Counted from the first letter of the stretch, positions 1-9,500 are shown. The stretch is DNA of 64,000 nt from Deltaproteobacteria bacterium (GCA_022601195.1 JAHZIX010000043.1:26702-90701); one strand, 5' to 3'. The notes: generated from the letters alone by a model not told the origin. A program made the numbers and translations.

Positions 1-548
1 CCATCCGCTAGATCCAGCTCCGCCATCGCCGACTGAGCGATCGGATCATCCGGTACCCTCTTTAAGGCTGCTGCTATCTGTAGTCGAGCCTCCGAAGGCT
101 TGCCGAGACGAAGCAAGGCCAACCCTCGGTAAATCTGTGGATGGGGATTCCCCTGAGCCATGCTCTGCGCCTTCGCTAGAGCCTGATCGGCCTCGAAATA
201 GCGCGCTGACTGTAGGAGAGCAAAACCCAGAAGGAACGCCGCGTGACCATTCTGGGGGTTCTGCTGCAAGGCAGCTTCAAAGTGCTTCTTGGCCGGTAGC
301 ATGCGCCCAGACACCAAGCAGCTTTGCCCCAGGAGCATCTGCACATCTCGGAAAGCAGGATTTTGGGCGGCGACAGCCCCTAGAAGCTCCAGGGCCTCAA
401 AGGAACGCCCAGCTCGGAAGGCTTCAAAGCCTCTTTGGTAGAGAGATTCCACCTCACCCCGCTGGTTCGCGGCGCCCGGTTGCCCAAGAGAGTCCATAGC
501 GACGCACAGGAGAAGTAGAGAAAGGGTGGTGAAGAAAAATCTCGACAT
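1..548 (-). CDS. Secreted TPR-repeat protein (partial, C-terminus beyond window)
   Basis: An open minus-strand frame of about 182 codons runs off the left edge. It starts at ATG 546-548 with a Sec-type signal peptide (MSRFFFTTLSLLLLCVA). The rest is helical repeats with TPR spacing: alanine/leucine-rich helix pairs with A-x-x-x-F/Y-x-x-A patterns, for example around 'LYQRGFEAFRAGR', 'HFEAALQQNPQNGHAAF' and 'ADQALAKAQ'. TPR proteins act as protein-protein scaffolds; the partner is not visible. The start lies one base past the stop of the upstream ASPIC/UnbV gene, so the two are almost certainly co-transcribed. FG-GAP/ASPIC proteins beside TPR proteins are common in Acidobacteriota and Planctomycetota. 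The class is sure; the specific role is unknown. Confidence 0.8.
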   Translation of the reverse strand, partial: MSRFFFTTLSLLLLCVAMDSLGQPGAANQRGEVESLYQRGFEAFRAGRSFEALELLGAVAAQNPAFRDVQMLLGQSCLVSGRMLPAKKHFEAALQQNPQNGHAAFLLGFALLQSARYFEADQALAKAQSMAQGNPHPQIYRGLALLRLGKPSEARLQIAAALKRVPDDPIAQSAMAELDLAD

Positions 549-549
549 C

Positions 550-2313
550 TCAGCTCTCCCCCCCCAACCTCGCTGTCCCTTGCAGGGGTTCAGAGGAGAT
601 CACTCCCTTACCTTGACGCCACAGCACTCGATGGCCAGCGGCAAGGGACTCCTGGCTCTCGACGGTACCATCGGGCCACTGAACCTCGATTCTCTCCACC
701 ACTTCTCGATCTCCTAGTCCAAGACTCAGGCGCATGTCACTGTGAGATGCATAACTACCTGCACTGCCGACCTCACGACGATACTGGTGTTCGCCGACTG
801 TTACCGTCACCTTCGCACCAGTGGCGAAGGTGTTGGCACCCTCTCCTCGAAGCTCCAACAGCAAAAAGCGGTCGGAGATTCCTGAATCATTTCGCCACAG
901 CTGAAGCGGGCCGCCACAACTAGCGGTTACCAAGTCCTGATCACCGTCTCCATCCAGATCACCGACAGCCAAACCGCGCGAAGAATAAGGGGTACCCGGA
1001 AAGGAACTGACCTCGAATCTACCGTCGCCCCCGTTGACGAAGAGCTGGTCCGGCAGGGCAAATGCGCTCCCTGGAATGAACTCCTCGGCATTCTCGAAGA
1101 CATGCCCGTTGCCCACCGCCAGGTCTAGGTCTCCATCCCCTTCCAGATCGAGAACACCGATGCCCCAGCCCACGAGCTCGCTGGATGGAAAACCCAAGCC
1201 GCTGCGAAAAGTCGCATCATCGAAGAAGCCACCTCCGGCATCGACGTACAGCCGATTCGGTTCTTTCTGGAAGTTGGTCATGAAAATGGCCGCCTGCCCT
1301 GTTCCCAGGAAATCGCCGAGGGCCACTCCCATGCCCCCCTCCGCCAAACCCGTCGGCCCGTACCCGACGCCGGACTCGGCAGCGACCTCGTCGAGCTTTC
1401 CTCCCTGGTTGAGATAGAGCAAATTGTGAGAGCGATCGTTGGTGACATAGATATCGGTCTTGCCGTCGCCGTTGAGGTCCCCAACCGCAGCCCCCATACC
1501 TCTACCGTCACGAACGACACCAGCGGAACGGGAAACGTCGACGAACCGACCACCGTCATTCCGATAGAGACGATCCCCCACCGCAGGGAACTGCTCCGGA
1601 CTGCAGTAGATCTCCAAAGGACCCGCTCGGCAAGGTTTCTCCTTTTCTACATCGTAGTCCAGGTAGTTGACGACATAGAGGTCCAAATCGCCATCACCTT
1701 CGAAGTCGAAAAAAGCCCCGCTGACGCTCCAGGACGGATCCTCGACGCCAACGGACACTTCTTCGAATCGACCTGACCCGTCATTGCGCAACAGGACGTT
1801 CGGCCCATAGTTGAGTAAATAGAGATCCAGATCCTCATCGCCATCTATGTCAGCGACGGCAACGCCCATGCCGTAGGAAGTCTCACCTGCTCCGGAAGCT
1901 TCCGTCCGATCTTCGAAGGTCCCGTCCCCTCGATTGGCAAAGAATCGGTTCCGGGAGACCTTTTCTGGCTCACCACCAGGAAGGGGGCCCCCATTCACGA
2001 CGTAGAGGTCCAGGTCCCCATCGCCATCCGCATCGAAGAGAGCGACTCCGGGCCCCATGGTCTCCACATAGTGGTGGCGACCGGTAGCTCCGTTGTCGTG
2101 GACAAAGGACAAACCAGCCGCAGCTGTCACCTCCACGAACGGGAACCCAGCCGGTCGGGACTCACTCGGCGCCTCAGAAGTAGCTGGAGGATTTGAGCGG
2201 GAAGACTCCCTCTGTGACTGAGGCTCGCGCTGATCCTCCTGACAAGCCCCAAGAAGGGCACAGAGAAGAACGGGTAGAACTGAACCGGGAGATCGGACCT
2301 TTGACATCACCAT
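550..2313 (-). CDS. CRTAC1-like FG-GAP/VCBS repeat lipoprotein with ASPIC/UnbV domain
   Basis: About 587 aa. The start is placed at ATG 2311-2313 (a second ATG lies at 2305-2307) because it gives a lipoprotein signal peptide ending in LLGAC, with Cys24 as the lipidation site. The open frame extends about 99 codons further upstream, but that stretch lacks protein-like character. The body has repeated calcium-binding FG-GAP/VCBS blades with DADGDGDLDLY, DIDGDEDLDLY, DLNGDGKTDIY and DLEGDGDLDL motifs, predicting a beta-propeller. The last ~100 residues match an ASPIC/UnbV domain (a GAKVTV... stretch and 'VEWPDG'-like 'VQWPDGTVE'). It is probably surface-anchored and may bind ligand or Ca2+. No strong ribosome binding site precedes either ATG, so the exact start is uncertain. 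Confidence 0.88.
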   Translation of the reverse strand: MVMSKVRSPGSVLPVLLCALLGACQEDQREPQSQRESSRSNPPATSEAPSESRPAGFPFVEVTAAAGLSFVHDNGATGRHHYVETMGPGVALFDADGDGDLDLYVVNGGPLPGGEPEKVSRNRFFANRGDGTFEDRTEASGAGETSYGMGVAVADIDGDEDLDLYLLNYGPNVLLRNDGSGRFEEVSVGVEDPSWSVSGAFFDFEGDGDLDLYVVNYLDYDVEKEKPCRAGPLEIYCSPEQFPAVGDRLYRNDGGRFVDVSRSAGVVRDGRGMGAAVGDLNGDGKTDIYVTNDRSHNLLYLNQGGKLDEVAAESGVGYGPTGLAEGGMGVALGDFLGTGQAAIFMTNFQKEPNRLYVDAGGGFFDDATFRSGLGFPSSELVGWGIGVLDLEGDGDLDLAVGNGHVFENAEEFIPGSAFALPDQLFVNGGDGRFEVSSFPGTPYSSRGLAVGDLDGDGDQDLVTASCGGPLQLWRNDSGISDRFLLLELRGEGANTFATGAKVTVTVGEHQYRREVGSAGSYASHSDMRLSLGLGDREVVERIEVQWPDGTVESQESLAAGHRVLWRQGKGVISSEPLQGTARLGGES

Positions 2314-3042
2314 CGGCGAAGGGTAGCACCGGGCGGCAGATCGATTCCAGAACTTGATCCACGACAAGTCCAGTTGGCCGCGCCCTCGACGAGATCGCCA
2401 AGGCCCAAAACCGAGAGCCCCTCTCGAGAACACCCACCGCCACGCCGGACTCTCCCAGTCTTGCGAGCCTCTCCATTGGACCAACCGGTAGGGGGTCCAG
2501 AAAATGTCTTCCAGCCCTGGCCCCGAAGCTTTCGTCGAGATGGATTCGGAGAGCGATTTGGTAGGCGGTTTGCCGCTTTTCGAAGAACGTCCACCCACTT
2601 GCTTTTCCACTCAAAACTGATGATACGATGCCGCAGCTCCCAATACTGCTGTACCCAGCCAAGACGAGTATGCCTGTACGACATCCAATTCTTTGGACGG
2701 CCTATTCAACTTGATGAACTTTCAGCAGGATCTGGGGGGAACGGGCAAGATCCGGTGACCCGGACGAACCCTTCAAAACACTGATACGAAGGATAGTTAG
2801 CGTGAAATGATCTCCAGACAGAAATCCTGGCATCATCTTTGCGACTTTCTAGAGACAAGTTCCACTTACGCCTGATCGAACTGTATCGATCAATGTCTCA
2901 GAAGCAAGTTTGGATCGACTGAAAACGACGTCTAACAACATTCTCGGGTCTTTTACACGAGAAACCGGTCGTTCTGAGCTTCAAGGCATAAAGGATCTCA
3001 AGGATCAAGCGAGCCATCGCTGAACCTTTTGTCTAACACCCT
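2314..3042. other. Intergenic region between divergent genes
   Basis: About 730 bases with no credible gene. The open frames here lack ribosome binding sites and protein-like composition. The region must hold the divergent promoters of the ASPIC/UnbV lipoprotein (minus) and the first TonB-dependent receptor (plus). A weak candidate for the latter is TTGGAT at 2910-2915, a 17-base gap and TAACAA at 2933-2938. It shares a TCTAA block and a nearby CATTCT-like stretch with the region upstream of the second receptor. Confidence 0.4.
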
Positions 3043-3094
3043 CCCAAGAGGCTTCTTGGGAACTTTGAAAACCTGGCTGTTTCAGCCAAGGAGG
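3043..3094 (+). promoter_or_regulatory. Two-hairpin 5' leader and ribosome binding site of receptor 1
   Basis: A 7-bp hairpin (CCCAAGA 3043-3049 / TCTTGGG 3054-3060, loop GGCT) is followed by a 6-bp hairpin (TGGCTG 3074-3079 / CAGCCA 3083-3088, loop TTT). The second ends directly against the Shine-Dalgarno AGGAGG (3089-3094), six bases before the ATG at 3101. The same layout precedes the second receptor (9578-9629), so it is likely functional, for example in mRNA stability or translation control. The role is inferred. Confidence 0.55.
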
Positions 3095-3100
3095 ATTTAG

Positions 3101-6100
3101 ATGAGGAAGAGTCTTGCTCTAACCATTCTCGCGCTCATGCTTGTGCCAGCGATGGCATACGGCCAGGCGCAGAAGGGCTCTATTTCGGTCACCGTGCAGG
3201 CCGAAGACGGAAGCCGACTTCCCGGCGTTTCCGTTGAAGCAGGGTCCGACGAGACGCTGACCAAGCGTTCCGCGATCACCGGAGAGGACGGCGTTGCCCT
3301 TCTCGCCGCCATGGATCCGGCCAGTAACTACACCGTGACCACGTCCTTGGACGGCTTCAACGGTTCCCGTAATGAGAACGTTCTGGTCAAGGCCGGTCAG
3401 ACCACGCCCATCCGCGTGAACCTGAGCCTCGCCACCGTGACGGAAGAAGTCATCGTCACCGCCGAATCTCCAGTGGTTGATGTGACCTCCGCCGTGACCG
3501 GCCAGGAAATCACTCTTCAGCTCACCGAGGCTCTGCCTACCGCCCGTAGCTACCAGGATTACCTGCAGCTGGTCCCCGGCGTTCAGGCCACCATCGGCGG
3601 CGGTGCCAACCCTGCCTCTCGCTCCGGTATCAACTACAGCGACATCGGCGGCAGCATCGGCTCCTCCAGCGACAACTACTACTACTTCGAAGGCATTAAC
3701 GTCACCGACAACGTGACCGGCACCTTCGGCGCGAACCTGAACACCGAGATCATCCAGGAGCAGTCCGTGCTCACCGGTGGCCTGCCCGCCGAGTTCGTCG
3801 GCGCTACCGGCCTGGTCTCCAACGTCATCACCAAGAGTGGTGGTAACGACTTCTCCGGTTCCATCAACTACTACCACCAGGACGACAGCCTCGTCGCTGA
3901 CAACGATCACGAGCCGGACGCCACCTTCTCCCGTTTCGACACGGCCCTCACCCTCGGTGGCCCCATCGTGCAGGACAAGGCTTGGTTCTTCGCTTCCTAC
4001 CGGAAGACCAACCGTGAGCAGGACATCGTCTCCAACGACGGTATCTTCCAGCGCCGGCCGACCCGTGAAGCCGACCAGACCTTCGCCAAGGTCACCTGGG
4101 CCGCCACGCAGAGCGACCTGATTTCCGGTCTCTTCCTGAGCGATCCTCAGGACGAGGACGGCTCCTTCAACAACGAAGCAACCAACGCCCGTGATCGTTC
4201 GCGCGACCAGGGTGGTGATCGTTTCTCCGTCAACTACTCTCGCGTTTGGAGCGCCTTGGTCTTCGAGCTCGGCTTCACCGACCACGAGGGTGACCTCAAC
4301 GACTCCGCCAGTGCGTTCTCGCCTCCTGGCTCCCGTAACAACGTTGCCTTCCTCTTCGGTGAGGACTTCGCCGCTGCCGACGAGCAGCTCGGTGGCTATG
4401 GCTTCAACTTCCTGGACACCCGGAGCAACAACTCCTTCAAGGGTTCCCTCGAGTATCTGGCCAGCACCTCCTGGGGTGATCACACCCTCAAGGGTGGTGT
4501 CGAGATCTCCGAGAACGAGCATTTCCGGAACAACCTGACCATCGGAAACGCTTCCTACACCTCGCTTTCCGGCAACTACCTTGGCCTCAACGTCACCGCT
4601 AACGACGTTAGCGGCGGTAGCCGGGTCAGCTTCGACCCCAACAACACCAGTGATTTCAATGGCTTCGTCAGTGGCGTCAACAACTCGCCAGGCCGTGACG
4701 CCATCATCGCTGCCCTGGACTCCGATGGCGACGGCGCCTTGAGCCCAGGTGAAGTTGGCAACAACCTCCACTTCAACACGCTGAACTCCGAGACCGGCGA
4801 CGGCAGCCTGTTCTACGACCGCACCGCGCAGGTCCAGGACGGTGCTCAGATCACCAACTCGGAAGGCACCACCTACTACATCCAGGACAACTGGCAGTAC
4901 GGCAAATTCAGCGCCAACATCGGCATTCGTGCCGAGGAGTGGGAGCACTTCGACACCACTGGTCGTAACATCTACACCTTCGACACCGAGATCGCTCCTC
5001 GGGTCAGCTTGGTCTACGACCTCAAGGGCAACGGTCGCCAGCGGATCTCTGCCTACTACGGTCGCTACTACGATCCGATTCGCAACAACATGACCAACTT
5101 TGCAGGCAGCGTCACCGGACGTGTGCGTGAAGAGCAGGTCCGCGTTGATGTGGCCGGTTTCAACGACTGGGTCCCCTACCGTACTCGCGGTGGAGCCACC
5201 CAGCCTGACGCCTTCTTCGCTCCGGCGACCGAAACTCCTTACACCGAAGAAGCCCAGATCGGCTACAAGATCGATCTCGGCCGGAACATGAGCTTCGAGA
5301 CCAACCTCATCACCCGTTCCACCACTGACATTCTCGAGGACTACGACCTCAGTCTGTACGCCCGCCCCGACTTCTACGGGCTTCCGGTCGACGATCCAGA
5401 ATCTCTGTTCTTGGGTCTTGGCCACTTCGGCTACACGGATTTCCCAGTGGACGGTAACGGCAACGAGGCCAACTTCATCATCGCCACCCTCGCCGGTGGA
5501 GAACGTGATTGGGACGGTGTCGAGCTGGTTTTCCGGAAGCGCATGAGCAACCACTGGCAGATGTTGGCTTCCTACAACTACGCCGACGGTGAAGGCAACA
5601 CGAACTCGGACTCGAACGCTGACTTCCAGGGTGACGTTCTCTGGCTGGACCCTCGGGCTCCAAACCAGAATGGCGTGCAGCCTGGTCTCGTTGAGCACCT
5701 GTTCAAGATCGCTGGTACCTACCAGTTCGACAACGGCATTTCCCTCGGTGGTAAGTACCGTTGGAACTCTGGCGCTATCGCTAGCCGCACCTTCCGCGCC
5801 TCCGGCCGGAATCTGCCGCTACTCGACATCCAGGACACTCACTTCGACGAAGATGGCGTGCTTCAGGCCGCCGCTGGTAACGATGTGATCGTTGACCCCA
5901 TCAACTTCGCCGGCCAGGAGGGATTCTGGATCTCTCCCTTCGCGGTGGGTGCGGTCGACAACCCGTCCTACGGCATCCTCGACCTCCGCCTCTCCTACCT
6001 GTGGCGCCTCAGTGGCCGCTGGGAAGCTGACTTCTTCTTGGACGTTTTCAACGTTCTTGACGAGCAGGATATTACCCAGTCTCAGGATCTGGTTCGCGGT

Positions 6101-6181
6101 GGCTCGGGCGTGTCCTTCGGTGGCGGCCTCGAGTTCGTCGAGCCCCAGCGGTTCTTCTTGGGCGCGCGTCTGCGCTTCTAA
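3101..6181 (+). CDS. Oar-like TonB-dependent outer-membrane receptor, copy 1
   Basis: 1026 aa. A signal peptide (MRKSLALTILALMLVPAMAYG) is followed by a carboxypeptidase-regulatory-like Ig domain (about 25-110), a plug domain (about 115-240, with 'TEALPTARSYQDYLQLVPGVQ' and 'VLTGGLPAEFVG') and a beta-barrel ending in the aromatic outer-membrane signature FFLGARLRF. Such receptors import large ligands across the outer membrane using TonB energy; Oar-type members often handle peptides or polymers. A perfect EF-hand loop, DSDGDGALSPGE, lies at residues 540-551 in the barrel region. A conserved leader with AGGAGG precedes it and a strong terminator follows. It is closely similar over its full length to the receptor at 9636-12701. 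The substrate cannot be read from sequence. Confidence 0.93.
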   Translation: MRKSLALTILALMLVPAMAYGQAQKGSISVTVQAEDGSRLPGVSVEAGSDETLTKRSAITGEDGVALLAAMDPASNYTVTTSLDGFNGSRNENVLVKAGQTTPIRVNLSLATVTEEVIVTAESPVVDVTSAVTGQEITLQLTEALPTARSYQDYLQLVPGVQATIGGGANPASRSGINYSDIGGSIGSSSDNYYYFEGINVTDNVTGTFGANLNTEIIQEQSVLTGGLPAEFVGATGLVSNVITKSGGNDFSGSINYYHQDDSLVADNDHEPDATFSRFDTALTLGGPIVQDKAWFFASYRKTNREQDIVSNDGIFQRRPTREADQTFAKVTWAATQSDLISGLFLSDPQDEDGSFNNEATNARDRSRDQGGDRFSVNYSRVWSALVFELGFTDHEGDLNDSASAFSPPGSRNNVAFLFGEDFAAADEQLGGYGFNFLDTRSNNSFKGSLEYLASTSWGDHTLKGGVEISENEHFRNNLTIGNASYTSLSGNYLGLNVTANDVSGGSRVSFDPNNTSDFNGFVSGVNNSPGRDAIIAALDSDGDGALSPGEVGNNLHFNTLNSETGDGSLFYDRTAQVQDGAQITNSEGTTYYIQDNWQYGKFSANIGIRAEEWEHFDTTGRNIYTFDTEIAPRVSLVYDLKGNGRQRISAYYGRYYDPIRNNMTNFAGSVTGRVREEQVRVDVAGFNDWVPYRTRGGATQPDAFFAPATETPYTEEAQIGYKIDLGRNMSFETNLITRSTTDILEDYDLSLYARPDFYGLPVDDPESLFLGLGHFGYTDFPVDGNGNEANFIIATLAGGERDWDGVELVFRKRMSNHWQMLASYNYADGEGNTNSDSNADFQGDVLWLDPRAPNQNGVQPGLVEHLFKIAGTYQFDNGISLGGKYRWNSGAIASRTFRASGRNLPLLDIQDTHFDEDGVLQAAAGNDVIVDPINFAGQEGFWISPFAVGAVDNPSYGILDLRLSYLWRLSGRWEADFFLDVFNVLDEQDITQSQDLVRGGSGVSFGGGLEFVEPQRFFLGARLRF

Positions 6182-6210
6182 GTCGACCGTTCAAGCCTAG
6201 CTTGTGGAAA

Positions 6211-6237
6211 GGAGGGCCTTCGGGCCCTCCTTTTTTT
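6211..6237 (+). terminator. Intrinsic terminator of receptor 1
   Basis: A perfect 8-bp GC stem, GGAGGGCC (6211-6218) / GGCCCTCC (6223-6230), with a TTCG tetraloop, is followed by seven T (6231-6237). It lies 30 bases after the receptor stop codon. Confidence 0.95.
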
Positions 6238-6369
6238 GTGGCCAGTGGGCCCCTTGCCCAGCAAGTAGCTTCGAGGCGATGCCCCTCAACGAAGGTCTTC
6301 TCCGTCCAATGTCCGTACGAGCCGCCGTTCCAGCCGGAATTTGCACCTCTCCCCCTCCGTCGAGTATTT

Positions 6370-8394
6370 TTGGTCAGCCTCTACGTTGAAGCTGCTTCCC
6401 TGGTCATTCAGATTTTTGAATCACGATTCTCCCAAGATATGCTGCTTGCCACTCTCCTCATTCTGGAAGCCTCCGTTCTCCTTTTTCTGGCCCTTTGGCT
6501 GGCCCACAGGCCGACCCTCGGAAGAACCCTGGCTGCGGCTGCCTCGTTGCTGGCTCTGCTCATCACGGCAGGTTACCTGTGGACCTCTCAGCAACACCGT
6601 CGAGTGCTTAGCCAGACCGCCCTGGCTAGCGAAATACCGGCACCGGGCCAGAAAGAGGCCTACGTCACCTCTGACACCTGTGGCTCTTGTCACCCTGGGG
6701 AATATGCCTCGTGGTACTCCACCTATCACCGAACCATGACTCGTCCCGCCACCCCGGAGTACGTCAAAGCAGACTTCAACGACGTGACTCTCGGTTCCGG
6801 TACCTGGGCCTACTCCCTCGAGCAAAAAGGCGAAGAGTATTGGGTAGAAATGGTGGATCCAGACTGGGAACGTCTCAATCGCCTCCGCGGAGCCGACGTC
6901 GAGACGGTTTCGAACCCGCCACGAGTCGAGCGCCGCGTCGTGATGATCACCGGCTCCCACCACATGCAGACATTCTGGGTACCTAGCGAATTTGGTCGAG
7001 AGCTCATCAACTTGCCGTTCGTCTACTTATTCGAGGATCAACGTTGGGTCGCTCGGGAAGATGTGTTTCTCCGCCCTCCCGAAGCGGGTCGCTTCCTGGA
7101 CTTGTGGAACGACAACTGCATCGAATGCCATAGCACCGTGGGTGTACCTGGCCTAGAGGATGGCTCGGAGGCATTTGAAACGGCAGCGGTAGAGCTCGGA
7201 ATCGCCTGCGAAGCTTGCCACGGGCCTGCCCAAGAGCACATCCAAGCAAATCGCAACCCCTTGCGGCGTTACGCTCTTCATTTTCGCGATCAGGGGGACC
7301 CAACCATCATTCAGCCGTCTCGCCTAGACTCCAAACGCGGATCAGAAGTTTGTGGTCAATGCCACGGAGTGGGTCTCTCCGATGCCCGCAAGTGGCTCCA
7401 AGAAGGACACTCCTACCAGCCAGGAGAAGAACTGGAAGAGAGCCGGTTCCTGGTCCTCCCGGCACAGAACGGCGACCACCCCCGGATCCAACGGATGCTC
7501 GCTCAGGAACCCCTGGCGGTTGAATCTCGTTTCTGGTCGGATGGCAAGGTTCGGGTCTCCGGGCGAGAATTCTCAGGAATGGTCGAATCCGCCTGCTATC
7601 AGAAGGGAGAGCTCTCTTGCCTTTCCTGCCACTCCATGCACGATAGTGACCCCAATGACCAGCTGGCCGCTGGAATGGACGGCAACGACGCCTGTTTCCA
7701 ATGCCATTCTGACTATCGAGCCAAGCTCGAGGAGCACACCCACCACCCCCCTAGCTCCTCGGGAAGCCAGTGCTACAACTGCCACATGCCCCACACCAGC
7801 TATGGCCTCCTTACCGCCATGCGCAGCCACACTATCGACTCGCCTAGCGTGACGACCAACCTAGAAACCGGCCGCCCCAATGCCTGCAACCTCTGCCACC
7901 TGGACCAGACCTTGGAGTGGGCCAGCCAGTACCTTCAGCGTTGGTATGGCATTCCACTCTCCCCTTTGAGCTCCGGACAGGCGGAGGTTGCTGCTTCGAT
8001 TTCCTGGGCTCTCGAAGGAGATGCCGGCCAGCGAGCCCTCGCAGCTTGGAGCCTAGGGTGGCCATCGGCTTTGGAGGCATCCGGCGACGACTGGCAGGCC
8101 CCGTTCTTGGGCCATCTGCTCAATGACCCTTATGCGGCAGTCCGGTATGTAGCCCAACGCTCCCTGCGGCGCCTACCCGAGTTTGATGGCCTCCAGTACG
8201 ACTATGTGGGAGCGGACGCGGAACGGGCCAAGGCCAGAGGTGCGGTTATCGACCGGTGGCTGCAGCTGCCGTGGGACCCAGAGAAGTTCCGCGGCCCTCA
8301 AGTATTGATGAGCATCGACGGAAATCTACAAACAGATGCTATAAGACGACTCAGCTCGCGGCGCAACGACCGCCCCATAGCGCTCGGGGAATAG
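6370..8394 (+). CDS. Membrane-anchored octaheme c-type cytochrome
   Basis: Eight CxxCH heme-binding motifs are present (first Cys at 6679, 7117, 7207, 7351, 7618, 7693, 7771, 7885), so it is a multiheme electron-transfer protein related to the cytochrome c554/NrfA-like 'multiheme c-type cytochrome' group. Two clear membrane segments (about 6440-6505 and 6535-6585) and a weaker one just before (about 6370-6420) precede the heme domain. Three segments would put the hemes in the periplasm, which favours a start upstream of ATG 6439. The frame extends back to 6202, but that runs through the terminator. TTG 6370 is chosen as a compromise without a good ribosome binding site. A HEAT-like helical tail (about 7980-8190) follows the last heme. 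Oxidoreductase substrate unknown. Confidence 0.85.
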   Translation: MVSLYVEAASLVIQIFESRFSQDMLLATLLILEASVLLFLALWLAHRPTLGRTLAAAASLLALLITAGYLWTSQQHRRVLSQTALASEIPAPGQKEAYVTSDTCGSCHPGEYASWYSTYHRTMTRPATPEYVKADFNDVTLGSGTWAYSLEQKGEEYWVEMVDPDWERLNRLRGADVETVSNPPRVERRVVMITGSHHMQTFWVPSEFGRELINLPFVYLFEDQRWVAREDVFLRPPEAGRFLDLWNDNCIECHSTVGVPGLEDGSEAFETAAVELGIACEACHGPAQEHIQANRNPLRRYALHFRDQGDPTIIQPSRLDSKRGSEVCGQCHGVGLSDARKWLQEGHSYQPGEELEESRFLVLPAQNGDHPRIQRMLAQEPLAVESRFWSDGKVRVSGREFSGMVESACYQKGELSCLSCHSMHDSDPNDQLAAGMDGNDACFQCHSDYRAKLEEHTHHPPSSSGSQCYNCHMPHTSYGLLTAMRSHTIDSPSVTTNLETGRPNACNLCHLDQTLEWASQYLQRWYGIPLSPLSSGQAEVAASISWALEGDAGQRALAAWSLGWPSALEASGDDWQAPFLGHLLNDPYAAVRYVAQRSLRRLPEFDGLQYDYVGADAERAKARGAVIDRWLQLPWDPEKFRGPQVLMSIDGNLQTDAIRRLSSRRNDRPIALGE

Positions 8395-8414
8395 TAGAAA
8401 GAAAGGGAAGTCCC

Positions 8415-8882
8415 ATGCCGACTCCAAAGCCGTTGAGAGATCGCCTTGTCCGCCGACACCTTCGGTTTGGTTGGTGGTCTCTATTGATCTTCTTGGCTCT
8501 GGGCCTCCTGCTGGAGGCTCTTCATGGCTTCAAGATAGGAGGCTACCTCGACGCGAGTCAGAGCAGTCGCCGCCTCATGTGGACCCTAGCTCACGCTCAC
8601 GGAACTCTTCTTTCGATCCTCAACATCATCTTTGCCTGCACCCTAGGCGAAGCGTCGGCTTGGTCCTCCAGCAGCTTGAAGTTGGCCTCCCGATGCTGGA
8701 TCACTGGGAGCCTGTTACTACCGGGAGGTTTCTTCCTATCCGGTGTCGTGACCTATGGAGGAGACCCCGGAGCCGCGATCGGGCTGGTTGCTGTAGGTGG
8801 CTTGGTCCTTCTACTAGCCGTCTTCCTCACAGCCCGAGGATTCTCTGCTGCCCTCGCTTCGAAGCCAGACGCCTCCGACTGA
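8415..8882 (+). CDS. Small multi-pass membrane protein of unknown function
   Basis: 155 aa, starting at ATG 8415 after a GGGAAG ribosome binding site, 20 bases downstream of the cytochrome and probably co-transcribed. It has a basic N-terminus (RDRLVRRHLRFGW), then four hydrophobic segments (about residues 21-37, 60-79, 90-113 and 118-140). A HAHG motif lies at the start of the second segment; His residues in such positions can ligate heme or metal, which would suit its cytochrome neighbour, but this is inference. The family is not recognised. Confidence 0.75.
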   Translation: MPTPKPLRDRLVRRHLRFGWWSLLIFLALGLLLEALHGFKIGGYLDASQSSRRLMWTLAHAHGTLLSILNIIFACTLGEASAWSSSSLKLASRCWITGSLLLPGGFFLSGVVTYGGDPGAAIGLVAVGGLVLLLAVFLTARGFSAALASKPDASD

Positions 8883-9500
8883 CCTCTCACCAGGTGATAC
8901 CGGAGCTCCTCACCCCAACCGGGCTCAAAAGCCACCCTCTCGCTACCCCCATGCCCAGGCCAAGAAGTCTCGGCCCCCGTTGCGGGCCCCCGGCCCGATT
9001 CCATAAAACGCGCTGACCCAGTCACTACGTCCACCTGGGACCGGAAAAGGAACCTCGCCCTTCCAGGGTGACTCGAGTCCCGGAGAACCGTCCCAATCTG
9101 GTGGTCCGGACCGGGACCTCCTGCTGGCTCGATTCGATTCCTGAGCTACCTCTATCCCTCTCGTTGTCGAGTTCTCCAGCCCCCTGAGAAGAGCCATAGA
9201 AACGACCAAATCGAGAGCATTTCACCAAGAAATTCTCTGAATTTTCTCCTAGCAGGAATACAGATAAGAGGCGTTTTGTTCTACCGCGCTTTCGAAGAAA
9301 CGGGCAATCGGGTCTGTTGAATCGGAGCTTCAAGGTAGTGGATTTCGCGAAGGGGAAGTCCCCCAAAAAGGACCTCTATACCTCGCCAAAGCAGCTGCAG
9401 AAAAAATTTAAGCCCCTAAGAATCAATGATTTAAGACCAACTCTCTCAAACACCGAAAAAACTTGGCATCTCCGTTGCAGTAACTATTGACCGGAATTGC
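8883..9500. other. Intergenic region, no gene seen
   Basis: About 620 bases without a credible coding frame. Short open frames on the minus strand (for example 9025-9366) have arginine/serine-rich shadow-like composition and no ribosome binding site. I see no clear terminator for the cytochrome/membrane-protein pair. Confidence 0.4.

Noticed and set aside
2314..2610. N-terminal extension of the ASPIC/UnbV lipoprotein frame
   Set aside because: The extension is Trp/Arg/Ser-rich without conserved features and would bury the lipoprotein signal peptide in the middle of the protein.
3119..5698. 859-codon open frame antisense to receptor 1
   Set aside because: Its Val/Gly/Asp-rich composition is the mirror of the receptor's codon bias. 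No ribosome binding site is seen and no family resemblance; the similar receptor 2 gives only broken antisense frames.
6202..6369. Upstream extension of the octaheme cytochrome
   Set aside because: The frame opens at TTG inside the stem-loop terminator of receptor 1 and the peptide is not protein-like until about 6350.
9025..9366. 113-codon minus-strand frame between the small membrane protein and receptor 2
   Set aside because: Arg/Ser-rich, no ribosome binding site and no recognisable domain; read as chance.
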